DNA of 7,956 nt from JAYZDB01 sp036338025 (GTDB taxonomy: Bacteria; Planctomycetota; UBA1135; UBA2386), in NCBI GenBank assembly GCA_036338025.1, contig JAYZDB010000162.1:1-7956 (forward strand). The letters are read 5' to 3'. A program made the position numbers and the translations under genes. Below are positions 1-6,690 of this stretch, piece by piece. Positions within the stretch are counted from its first letter, which is position 1; the number at the start of each line of letters is the position of its first letter. The notes beneath the pieces were generated by a model. The model did not search any database, was not told the DNA's origin, and saw only the letters and a list, made by a program, of their open reading frames with translations.

Positions 1-836
1 GCCGGCAGCATGACTGCCGGGGCGTCGATCGGATTGGCGCGACCGGGCTCGTGGCAAAGCACCAGGGCTTCGGCCTGCGCACCATGAAGGAGTCCCAGGC
101 TGACCCCGGCATAGCCAGGATGGAACAACGAACCCTGGCCTTCGATCAGGTCCCAATGCTCCGCAACATTGGCTGGAGCGAGTTCCTCGACCGCTCCCGA
201 CACGAAGTCAGCCACTACAGCATCCACCGCCACGCCGCATCCAGCGATCAAGATGCCAGTTTGTCCGGTAGCTCGAAACGTCGCGCGTCGTCCACGACTT
301 TGTAGTTCACGCTCGATGCTCAGTGCCGTGAACATCTTGCCGACCGCGCAGTCGGTGCCCACGGTCAGCAAGCGATGCCCGGTCCGCGGTTGCCCGGATC
401 CGACGCGAAACGACTGGCCTCCTGGGTAACGGACATCGTGGATACGGCAGTCATGCTGGGCCGCGGCCTTGGCCAGCGCATCAATCTCCCCGAGCCTGGT
501 GTGCAAGCCGTTGGCGAGGTCGAGTCCGGCGGCCACAGCCATCTCCAGGTCAGCAACCCAGTGTGCTGGCAGGTCACCTCCAACCGGCGCGCTCCCCACC
601 ACCAGGGTCCGCGCGCCGGCCTGCACCGCCTCGACCGGGCCCACCAGGGGCAGATCTCCAATGCTCTCCTCCCCGCCGGTCCGCCAGACCCCAACGCAGG
701 CTTCGGGACGCCAGTGCGCAACACCCGTAGCAGTCTTCGCAAAGGCTCCCAGAGGCGTGTCGCCCAGGAACAGCAGGTAGGGTGTAGCGATCGTGTGGAT
801 CATGCGGTGCTGGAAACTGTAGCGGGCAGCCACCAT
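1..836 (-). CDS. dgcN: DUF1611 / DgcN-type D-glutamate N-acetyltransferase (partial, C-terminus beyond left edge)
   Basis: The minus strand is open without a stop from 836 to the left edge (278 codons). It reads as a DUF1611 family protein, the group that includes DgcN. DgcN acetylates D-glutamate, and the partner DgcA then racemises N-acetyl-D-glutamate so that the carbon can be used. Visible landmarks are an N-terminal TPYLLFLGD strand (about residues 18-26), AKTATGVAHWRPE (33-45), the central nucleotide-binding loop GTDCAVGKM (160-168, Walker A-like with Lys167 but Met in place of Ser/Thr), FRATGQTGILIAG (187-199), VAVDAVVADF (202-211), IEGQGSLFHP (231-240) and LCHEPGR (260-266). The family is about 330-350 residues, so roughly the last 50-70 are missing. 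ATG 836 is preferred because GAGAAGG lies 8 bases upstream; an in-frame GTG at 845 and an ATG at 803 are alternatives. A dgcA-like epimerase gene may lie just outside the window, which cannot be seen here. Family assignment is strong; exact substrate is inferred. Confidence 0.88.
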   Translation of the reverse strand, partial: MVAARYSFQHRMIHTIATPYLLFLGDTPLGAFAKTATGVAHWRPEACVGVWRTGGEESIGDLPLVGPVEAVQAGARTLVVGSAPVGGDLPAHWVADLEMAVAAGLDLANGLHTRLGEIDALAKAAAQHDCRIHDVRYPGGQSFRVGSGQPRTGHRLLTVGTDCAVGKMFTALSIERELQSRGRRATFRATGQTGILIAGCGVAVDAVVADFVSGAVEELAPANVAEHWDLIEGQGSLFHPGYAGVSLGLLHGAQAEALVLCHEPGRANPIDAPAVMLP

Positions 837-859
837 TCTCGGCACCTTCTCGCCCAACG
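837..859. promoter_or_regulatory. Minimal divergent start region between dgcN and rlmM
   Basis: Only 23 bases lie between the two start codons. The interval carries the dgcN Shine-Dalgarno (read on the minus strand as GAGAAGG, complement at 845-851) but none for rlmM. Any promoter must lie at least partly inside the opposite coding region. I see no convincing -35/-10 pair for either gene. Confidence 0.5.
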
Positions 860-1801
860 ATGCCAACTCCCGCTCAAACACCAGACCGGATCAGCCAGCA
901 ACTCGCCGGCCATACCGCCTACCTGGCGCCGGAGGGATTCGAGGACGAGCTCCGAACGGAACTGGGCGACATCACCGCCACCTACGGTCGGCTGATGTTG
1001 GCGCCAGGTCCAGCTCGCCCGGTCACCTGGACCTGCAACACCTGGTTCGAACCCCAGGTGCTTCCCTGCGAGTCGATCGGCCAGGGCGCCAAAGCCCTCC
1101 GCGCCATGCAACGCAACTGGGTGCACTACCCCTATCGTTGCCACCGCCGCGCCGCACTCCTGGTCGAGAAGTTGCCCCACGTCTCGGCCCGCCCGCTGCG
1201 CTTTCCCGAACCCCCGATCCGCGCTCCGCTGGGTTCGTGGACGCTGCTCGACCAACACACCATCCTGGCCTCGGCACGTTGCGCGAGTTGGTTCCCCAAC
1301 GGCGAGGTCATCTTCGAGGAGGATCGGATCGAACCCCCGAACCGAGCCTACCTGAAGCTTTGGGAAGCGCTCAGCCTGCTCGACGAGCGCCCCGGCAAAG
1401 GCGACCTATGCCTCGACCTCGGCAGTAGCCCGGGCGGGTGGACATGGGTCCTGCAGAGTCTGGGAGCTGCGGTCATCAGCGTCGACAAAGCACCGCTCGA
1501 CCCACGCATCGCCAATCTGCCCAGCGTCGACTTCCGACAGGGCAGCGCCTTCGCCCTGGAGCCAGGCGATCTCGGCAACATCGACTGGATGGTTTGCGAC
1601 ATCGCGTGCTATCCCGATCGGCTGCTACAACTCATCGAACGCTGGCTAGAAGCCGGGACTTGTCGGCGCTTCATCTGCACCATCAAGCTGCAGGGCGACA
1701 CCGACCACGCCGCAATCCAACGCTTCACAGAACTACCAGCTGGCCGCGTGATACACCTGCACCACAACAAGCACGAACTGACCTGGTTCGGCGGCGTCTA
1801 G
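860..1801 (+). CDS. rlmM: RlmM-like 23S rRNA 2'-O-ribose methyltransferase (FtsJ superfamily)
   Basis: This 313-residue protein is a SAM-dependent 2'-O-methyltransferase of the FtsJ/RlmM type. RlmM in E. coli methylates C2498 in the peptidyl-transferase loop of 23S rRNA. The C-terminal catalytic domain (about 155-313) shows the whole FtsJ K-D-K-E set: Lys166 in NRAYLKL, Asp247 in VCDIA, Lys276 in CTIKL and Glu306 in KHELTWF. The SAM-binding motif I is LDLGSSPGGW (185-194), and ISVDK (206-210) ends the next strand. The N-terminal half (about 20-150), beginning with YLAPEGFEDEL, resembles the substrate-binding part of RlmM but is shorter: E. coli RlmM is 366 residues, with a THUMP domain. No Shine-Dalgarno sequence precedes ATG 860, and the frame is closed by a TAG at 785 with no better start between. 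The gene starts 23 bases from divergent dgcN and ends overlapping convergent rocD. The exact target nucleotide in this organism is inferred. Confidence 0.87.
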   Translation: MPTPAQTPDRISQQLAGHTAYLAPEGFEDELRTELGDITATYGRLMLAPGPARPVTWTCNTWFEPQVLPCESIGQGAKALRAMQRNWVHYPYRCHRRAALLVEKLPHVSARPLRFPEPPIRAPLGSWTLLDQHTILASARCASWFPNGEVIFEEDRIEPPNRAYLKLWEALSLLDERPGKGDLCLDLGSSPGGWTWVLQSLGAAVISVDKAPLDPRIANLPSVDFRQGSAFALEPGDLGNIDWMVCDIACYPDRLLQLIERWLEAGTCRRFICTIKLQGDTDHAAIQRFTELPAGRVIHLHHNKHELTWFGGV

Positions 1802-3009
1802 GCCAGGACTGCGGCAATCTCGCCGAGCGCCCACTCCAAGTCGGTGCGCTCGATCACCAGGGGCGGTGCGAAACGGATGATGTGGGTGTGGGTTTCCTTG
1901 CAGAGGATCCCGCGATGCATCAAGGCCTCGCAGAACTTGCGGGCACCCCCGGCATCGTCGTTCAGCTCGACTCCGATCCAGAGCCCGGCGCCGCGAACTT
2001 CTTTGACATGCGGCGACGACAGGTTGCGAAGCTCATTCAGGAACCAGTCACCCAGTTCGATCGAACGGTCGTAGAGGGCTTCTTCCTCCAGCACATCGAG
2101 CGCAGCTTCGGCGACCGCACAGGCGATCGGGTTGCCGCCGTAGGTGGAACCGTGTTGACCGGGTTGGAACACATCCATCACGGCGTCATCGGCCAGGAAG
2201 GCCGACACTGGATAGACCCCGCCCGACAGAGCCTTGCCGATGGTGACCGCGTCAGCCCGAACACCCGCGTGGGTGTGGGCGAACATCGTGCCCGTCCGCC
2301 CGAGACCCGATTGGATCTCGTCGCAGATCAGCAGTGCGTTGTGTTCGTCACACAGGGCCCGCAAGCCTTGCAGGAAATCGTGCGGGGGCAGGATCACACC
2401 ACCCTCACCCTGGATGGGCTCGACCAGGATCGCCGCGACCCGGTCCGACATTGCGGCACGCACCGGCTCGAGTTCACCGTAGGGCAGCAGCTTGAAACCC
2501 GGTGAGAAGGGACCGAAGCCATCACGGCATTCCTGGTCTGCGGAGAACCCGACGATGGTCGTGGTCCGACCGTGGAAGTTGCCGTCGAAGACCAGGATCT
2601 CGGCCTGCTCCGGAGCGATCCCCTTGACGGTATAGCCCCACTTGCGGGCCGCCTTGATCGCGGTCTCCACCGCTTCGGCACCGGTGTTCATCATCAAGAC
2701 TTTGTCATAGCCCGACAACTGGGCGAGCTTGGCACAGAACGGGCCGAACCGGTCGTTGCGGAACGCCCGCGAAGTCAGGCTGAGCTTCTGCGACTGCTCG
2801 TGCAAGGCCTGGACAATCCGGGGGTGATTGTGCCCCTGGTTGACCGCCGAGTAGGCCGCCAGACAGTCCATGTAACGTTTGCCATCGACGTCATAGACCC
2901 AGACACCCTCGCCGCGGGTCAGCACGATGTCGAGAGGGTGGTAGTTGTGGGCGGAATACCGCGACTCAAGCTCGATCAGCTCGTTACTCCTGGCAGTGCT
3001 GTGCTCCAT
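1798..3009 (-). CDS. rocD: Ornithine aminotransferase (ornithine-oxo-acid transaminase)
   Basis: This is a 403-residue PLP-dependent class III aminotransferase. It moves the delta-amino group of ornithine to 2-oxoglutarate, giving glutamate semialdehyde and glutamate in the cytoplasm. It matches ornithine aminotransferases closely from end to end: HNYHPL (21-26), YSAVNQGH (53-60), NTGAEAVETA (108-117) for PLP phosphate binding, FHGRT (145-149), EPIQGEGGV (197-205), CDEIQ (229-233) with Asp230 facing the PLP nitrogen, Schiff-base Lys259 in GKALSGG, HGSTYGGNP (286-294) and IIRFAPPL (377-384). Tyr53 and Glu202 match human Tyr85 and Glu235, residues tied to ornithine rather than acetylornithine use, so ArgD is less likely. 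Length is normal and the start matches homologues, which begin just before the HNYHP segment. No Shine-Dalgarno is seen; a promoter placed six bases before the ATG suggests a leaderless message. Its last four bases overlap convergent rlmM. Confidence 0.95.
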   Translation of the reverse strand: MEHSTARSNELIELESRYSAHNYHPLDIVLTRGEGVWVYDVDGKRYMDCLAAYSAVNQGHNHPRIVQALHEQSQKLSLTSRAFRNDRFGPFCAKLAQLSGYDKVLMMNTGAEAVETAIKAARKWGYTVKGIAPEQAEILVFDGNFHGRTTTIVGFSADQECRDGFGPFSPGFKLLPYGELEPVRAAMSDRVAAILVEPIQGEGGVILPPHDFLQGLRALCDEHNALLICDEIQSGLGRTGTMFAHTHAGVRADAVTIGKALSGGVYPVSAFLADDAVMDVFQPGQHGSTYGGNPIACAVAEAALDVLEEEALYDRSIELGDWFLNELRNLSSPHVKEVRGAGLWIGVELNDDAGGARKFCEALMHRGILCKETHTHIIRFAPPLVIERTDLEWALGEIAAVLA

Positions 3010-3044
3010 GAACTGAATCTAATGCGCCCGCCACTCCACGGCAA
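3010..3044 (-). promoter_or_regulatory. Candidate sigma-70 promoter of the ornithine aminotransferase gene, predicted leaderless
   Basis: Reading the minus strand, TTGCCG (3044-3039) is followed by exactly 17 bases and TAGATT (3021-3016), a 4/6 plus 4/6 match to TTGACA/TATAAT with ideal spacing. Only six bases separate the -10 from the ATG at 3009. Transcription would therefore start at or next to the initiation codon, which agrees with the absence of a ribosome binding site. This is a pattern match by eye; the hexamers are imperfect. Confidence 0.4.
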
Positions 3045-3078
3045 ACCACCCATACGAAGGGGGCGATAAACTAATGCG
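3016..3078. repeat. Pair of direct repeats CTAATGCG in the divergent intergenic region
   Basis: CTAATGCG occurs at 3019-3026 and again at 3071-3078. Counting three more bases upstream, AATCTAATGCG and AAACTAATGCG match at 10 of 11 positions. The copies are 52 bases apart, close to five helical turns, so they face the same side of the DNA. The first copy overlaps the proposed -10 of the ornithine aminotransferase promoter. This could be an operator pair, but a match of this size in a 166-base region could also be chance. Confidence 0.3.
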
Positions 3079-3101
3079 GTTTCCTTGCCTGCCAGCTCCC
3101 A

Positions 3102-3130
3102 TTCGACGCAACCCCAAAAACTGCTAGACT
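3102..3130 (+). promoter_or_regulatory. Candidate extended -10 promoter for the metalloprotease gene
   Basis: TGCTAGACT (3122-3130) has the TGn extension followed by TAGACT, a 4/6 match to TATAAT. A weak -35-like TTCGAC lies at 3102-3107 with a 17-base spacer. Transcription would begin near 3137, leaving a leader of about 39 bases before ATG 3176. The poor -35 is typical of extended -10 promoters. This is an eye match only. Confidence 0.35.
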
Positions 3131-3175
3131 GTGCGGCGGTAGCCTGAACCCGTCCATACACATGGTGCCGTACCA

Positions 3176-4774
3176 ATGAAACCCATCGCGGCCATCAGCA
3201 TCCTGGGAATCGTCGCATCCTCGGTCCTTGGGCAGAGTCTGCCGTTCCCCATGACGGCAAGCTCCCATTCCCCGCACGAGATCCTCCTGGCTCCATCGAT
3301 CGCGGCCTTCAGACACCTCGCAGCGATGGAACGCGTCACGCTCACCGGCGTGCCCGTCCCCGGCAAGCCCTCCGTCAGCCTGCAGCTGCGGAGGACGAGG
3401 CTCCACCTCGGATCAAACGCGATACACGTCGACGGCGTCGCAGGTCATCGTGGCCCGACGGAAGACACCAGCTTCTGGAGCGGAACGGTCGAGGGCCAAG
3501 CCAGTTCCCAGGCATTCCTGGCCTTCTCGAAGCACGGCTCGCGTGGCTGGTTCGGGACGCCGGGCAAGTTCGTTCACATGCTCGCCCAGCCGGGACCGAA
3601 CAAGAGTTGGTCGACGTCACGCTCACGCCTGGTGACGGACTACTACCTGGCAACGACCGGCTACCGGCCGAGACTGGATTGCAACCTCGTCCAACCACCA
3701 ATCGCCCCCATCCAACCAAACGCGTCTTCGAGGCGATCGGCCGGTGCGGGTCCGTTCATAGACGCGCCGATAGCCTTCGAGACGGATTTCGAGTTCTTCC
3801 AGCTATTCAACAACCTCGCGGCAGCCAAGACCTACGCCTTCACCCTGCTGGGTGCTGTCAGCGATCGGTATCGCCAGCAGATGGACGTGATCTTCACGCT
3901 GCCCTACGTCGGGTTCTACACCTCCAACAACGACCCATGGACGAAGAACATCTGCAGTGATCGGCTGAGTCAGTTTCGCTCGAAGTGGCGAAGCGGCCGC
4001 GCGCCGGTGCCGGCCCAGCTCTACCACATGGTCTCAGGTGTCAAGGTCACCGGCTGCGGTGGCGTCGCGTACCTCAACGTGATCTGCAACCAGAACTACG
4101 GCTTTGGGATGAGCGCTCACATCAACGCCAACACACCGTTTCCTCCGGCGCAAGGTCCACTGACCTGGGACTTCATGGTCATCGCCCACGAGACCGGTCA
4201 TCAATTCGGTAGCAATCACACCCACAGTTACAGCCCGCCAATCGACAACTGTGCGACGAAGAATCCGTGCATCAGTAACGGAACGAATATGAGCTACTGC
4301 CATACCTGTCCCGGAGGCATGAACAACATGACCTTGATGTTCCATCCACGCGTGGTGACGGTGATCAAACGGGAAGTGTCGAGATCATGTCTGAAGAAGT
4401 TCGACGGTGTCATCGCCAAGGACCTCGGACACGCATTGCTGGGCAGCAACGGCATACCGACCCAGGATCTCTCGTACTCGTCCCCCACTCTCACCATCGA
4501 CGTCGAGAAAGCACCCAAGAGCCAACCCGGGTTCCTGTTCTTCGGTCTGATCCGAATCGACTTCCCGCTAGCTGGCGGCACCATAGTACCTAATCCAAGG
4601 GCAGCACTGGCTCTGATCTCCGACCCGCTCGGCAAGTTCCAACTCTCAGCGCCGATCGTGCCGTCATTTCCCGGCGGCCTGACGTTCTATCTGCAGACCT
4701 GGTTCCTGGATCCAACAGGTCCCAACCCGCTGGCTGCAACCAACGCAACACACGTGGAGTTGATCAAGCCGTAG
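3176..4774 (+). CDS. Secreted reprolysin-like (M12B-type) zinc metalloprotease
   Basis: This 532-residue protein is exported and cuts proteins outside the cytoplasm. A signal peptide occupies about residues 1-19 (KPIAAISILGIVASSVLG, likely cleaved near Gly19-Gln20). A propeptide follows to about 190. The catalytic domain (about 195-410) contains the metzincin zinc site HETGHQFGSNH (338-348: ligands His338, His342, His348; catalytic Glu339) and the Met-turn around Met372 in GTNMSYCH, with FHPRV after it as in bacterial M12B enzymes. Nine cysteines are present. Eight (260, 294, 304, 359, 365, 375, 378, 405) lie in the catalytic domain and could pair; Cys169 stands alone in the propeptide and could act as a cysteine switch. 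A C-terminal beta-rich domain (about 415-532) starting LLGSNGIPT resembles one recurring at the ends of planctomycete secreted proteins. No Shine-Dalgarno precedes ATG 3176, but the signal peptide fits this start. The natural substrate is unknown. Confidence 0.9.
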   Translation: MKPIAAISILGIVASSVLGQSLPFPMTASSHSPHEILLAPSIAAFRHLAAMERVTLTGVPVPGKPSVSLQLRRTRLHLGSNAIHVDGVAGHRGPTEDTSFWSGTVEGQASSQAFLAFSKHGSRGWFGTPGKFVHMLAQPGPNKSWSTSRSRLVTDYYLATTGYRPRLDCNLVQPPIAPIQPNASSRRSAGAGPFIDAPIAFETDFEFFQLFNNLAAAKTYAFTLLGAVSDRYRQQMDVIFTLPYVGFYTSNNDPWTKNICSDRLSQFRSKWRSGRAPVPAQLYHMVSGVKVTGCGGVAYLNVICNQNYGFGMSAHINANTPFPPAQGPLTWDFMVIAHETGHQFGSNHTHSYSPPIDNCATKNPCISNGTNMSYCHTCPGGMNNMTLMFHPRVVTVIKREVSRSCLKKFDGVIAKDLGHALLGSNGIPTQDLSYSSPTLTIDVEKAPKSQPGFLFFGLIRIDFPLAGGTIVPNPRAALALISDPLGKFQLSAPIVPSFPGGLTFYLQTWFLDPTGPNPLAATNATHVELIKP

Positions 4775-4793
4775 CGGCTCGCGTCGCGTCTCA

Positions 4794-4814
4794 CCAGGGG
4801 GTGCCTGGCCCCAG
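4794..4814 (+). other. Small hairpin between the metalloprotease and glycosyltransferase genes
   Basis: CCAGG (4794-4798) and CCTGG (4804-4808) form a five-pair stem with a GGGTG loop; alternatively GGGG (4797-4800) can pair with CCCC (4809-4812). No T-run follows, so it is not a classic intrinsic terminator. It lies 20 bases after the protease stop and covers the GTG at 4801 that would be an upstream start for the next gene. It could be a weak terminator, an RNA processing site or a single REP-like unit. Confidence 0.25.
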
Positions 4815-4875
4815 CGACAATCAGCGCCATCCGGAGAGGCAAGCGAGACCTTTACCCCGAGCATTGGGCGTCCTA

Positions 4876-6600
4876 ATGTCCCAACGCGTGCGCGACACCC
4901 TAGCCGAAGCCGGGCGCAGGCCCTTGGCGCTGCTGCTACTCGTCACCATCGCCGTGATGACGCCGGCTCTGTGGGGAGAGTTTGTCTACGACGACATCCC
5001 ACTCATAGTCCAGAACCCGCGCGTGCACAGTTTGACGGACGCCATCTTCCAACCACTCTGGGGCGATGAATTCCCGTATTGGCGACCATTCGCAGGGTTC
5101 CTGATGTCGCTAAGTCTGGCGACCGGCGGGGCCATCGTGCTCCATGGGATCTCGCTCGCCATCCATCTCGCTGCGACCTACGTAATCTTCTGGTTCGCGC
5201 GAGATCTCACCAAGAGCGTCAGCGGTGCGATCTTCACTGCGACCCTGTTCGCGCTTCATCCCGTCCAAGTCGAGAGCGTGGCCTGGGGATCGGCGGTAAC
5301 AGATCCTCTGGCCTGTCTCTTTGTCCTTTGCAGCCTGCACAGTCTCGTGAAGTGGCGTAGAGCCGGCAGCCACGGCACCCCAATAGCAGTGGTCGCCTGG
5401 TGCACACTCGCACTACTCGCCAAAGAAACCGGAGTCATCGCACTGCCCGCCGTCATCCTGCTGGATCTGTTGGTACTCCGACAACCTGGCACCGGAGGTA
5501 AGCGCCTGTACCTCGGTCTCGGCACCGCGCTGGCGGCCTATCTGCTCGCGCGCATGCTGGTCTTCGGTTCGATGTTCGCTGGCTTGGATCGGGTACAGGT
5601 CGACCCCTCTTATGTCAGCGACCGTTTGGTAACCGCCCCGATCGAGAACCTCGGCGTGTTCACGCGACTGCTCATCCTGCCCTGGCCGCTGTTGCCGTTT
5701 CGGGACGTCGCGATTCAAACCTCAGCTGGTGAGTTCTTCGCGCAGGCGGTCTGGCTGGTCCTGCCGATCGGCTTGCTCACCTGGGCGTGGCGATCGCGAC
5801 GCCCTGTCGCAATCTTCGGATTCGGAATAGCCCTGATCACCATGCTGGCTCCCGCAGTACGCTTTAATGCGATCGGGAACTTCCCGATCGCCGACCGGCA
5901 CCTGTACCTGGCGGTATTCGGATGCGCCCTGGCACTCGCACCGCACGGCCACTCACGCCGACACGTCCTGGCTGCGCTCAGCCTCGGCGTAGTCTTCGCA
6001 GTCATCGACTCGGTACAGATCCCGATATGGCGTAGCCAGGCCAACTTGATCGAGCACGGCCTGAAGTACCATCCCGAATCGCCGCGCCTGCTCAACATGC
6101 AGGGCAACGATCTTCTGCGGCAGTACCAGGAAGGCCAGGATCCCTCCGCTCTGCAATCCGCCGAGCGCAGCTTTAGCAAGTCGACGGCCAACAAACGGCA
6201 GACGCTGACCCAGGATGCCCAAGGCTGGCGTGGAACTCGCGAAGAATCGCAGCTCGGTCTCGCGTGGTGTAGCTTGCTACGTCTGCAGAGTCAGACCGGC
6301 CCGGACTATCAAACCGCGATCCAACAGTTCGAGGCCTGCACGGCAGCGCCGGGCGCACCGGCCGAGGCCTGGATCGGTCTCGGGATTTCGTACGGATCCG
6401 CTGGACGACTGGAGCTGGCGGAGCTGGCACTCATCAAGGCAGTCGCGATGGCTCCACAAAACGACCGGGCTCAATACAACCTGGGGTTCTTGTACGCACA
6501 AACCAACCGACGCGCACAGGCGGTCACACATCTGGAGCATGCCCTTCGCCTGCAACCGGCAAACCGGGGTGCAGCGAGTCTCCTCAAACAGCTTCGATAA
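4876..6600 (+). CDS. TMTC-like multi-spanning GT-C glycosyltransferase with C-terminal TPR repeats
   Basis: This 574-residue inner-membrane protein resembles the TMTC family (GT-C fold; eukaryotic members are protein O-mannosyltransferases). About 11-12 membrane segments span residues 17-380. Family landmarks are FVYDDIPLI (36-44, the acidic DD in the first external loop), YWRPF (68-72), ALHPVQVESVAW (126-137), AKETGV (182-187) and ADRHLYL (339-345). The C-terminal part (about 395-574) holds TPRs. Two are clear (about 496-527 and 529-561, the latter with YNLGFLY and ALRLQP); one or two degenerate ones precede them. Such proteins use a polyprenyl-phosphate sugar and add it to an exported protein, but the bacterial acceptor is unknown. 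ATG 4876 is chosen because it leaves a normal short tail before the first helix. A GTG at 4801 would add 25 charged residues, has no spaced Shine-Dalgarno and lies in a hairpin. The gene is 101 bases after the protease and 90 before the sialidase-like gene. Confidence 0.84.
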   Translation: MSQRVRDTLAEAGRRPLALLLLVTIAVMTPALWGEFVYDDIPLIVQNPRVHSLTDAIFQPLWGDEFPYWRPFAGFLMSLSLATGGAIVLHGISLAIHLAATYVIFWFARDLTKSVSGAIFTATLFALHPVQVESVAWGSAVTDPLACLFVLCSLHSLVKWRRAGSHGTPIAVVAWCTLALLAKETGVIALPAVILLDLLVLRQPGTGGKRLYLGLGTALAAYLLARMLVFGSMFAGLDRVQVDPSYVSDRLVTAPIENLGVFTRLLILPWPLLPFRDVAIQTSAGEFFAQAVWLVLPIGLLTWAWRSRRPVAIFGFGIALITMLAPAVRFNAIGNFPIADRHLYLAVFGCALALAPHGHSRRHVLAALSLGVVFAVIDSVQIPIWRSQANLIEHGLKYHPESPRLLNMQGNDLLRQYQEGQDPSALQSAERSFSKSTANKRQTLTQDAQGWRGTREESQLGLAWCSLLRLQSQTGPDYQTAIQQFEACTAAPGAPAEAWIGLGISYGSAGRLELAELALIKAVAMAPQNDRAQYNLGFLYAQTNRRAQAVTHLEHALRLQPANRGAASLLKQLR

Positions 6601-6690
6601 GGCACGCGTCGGGTTCCGCACCCGTGGGGCGGGCAGCACTCGGGATTCGTCTTCCTGCCGAAAGCCTTGTTACCTAATCTGTGTGGAACA

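Noticed and set aside
811..839. TGGAAA-17-CATTCT as a promoter for rlmM
   Set aside because: The spacing is right but the -10 matches only three of six positions, so it is not distinguishable from background.
375..995. A 206-codon plus-strand open frame, and a 125-codon minus-strand frame at 365-742
   Set aside because: Both overlap the dgcN and rlmM coding regions in other frames, are rich in Arg, Pro and Ser as GC-rich shadows are, and show no family motif. The minus-strand frame that runs to the left edge has the real DUF1611 motifs.
1438..2505. A 355-codon plus-strand open frame spanning the end of rlmM and the ornithine aminotransferase gene
   Set aside because: It lies within two well-recognised genes, has low-complexity composition and no recognisable domain; its length reflects high GC and few stop codons.
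1798..3009. Acetylornithine aminotransferase (argD) as the identity of the class III aminotransferase
   Set aside because: The sequence follows ornithine aminotransferases throughout, including Tyr53, Glu202 and the HNYHP segment, and no arginine biosynthesis genes are adjacent.
4801..4875. GTG 4801 as the start of the glycosyltransferase gene
   Set aside because: It has no spaced ribosome binding site, falls inside a hairpin, and adds 25 charged residues before the first membrane helix. ATG 4876 gives the usual short N-terminal tail. It cannot be excluded completely.
6610..6624. Inverted repeat CGGGT/ACCCG after the glycosyltransferase stop as a terminator
   Set aside because: The stem is only five pairs and no T-run follows; it is expected by chance in GC-rich DNA.
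6667..6690. TTG 6667 as the start of the sialidase-like gene
   Set aside because: ATG 6691 gives a compact lipoprotein signal peptide, and nothing supports the rarer start codon.
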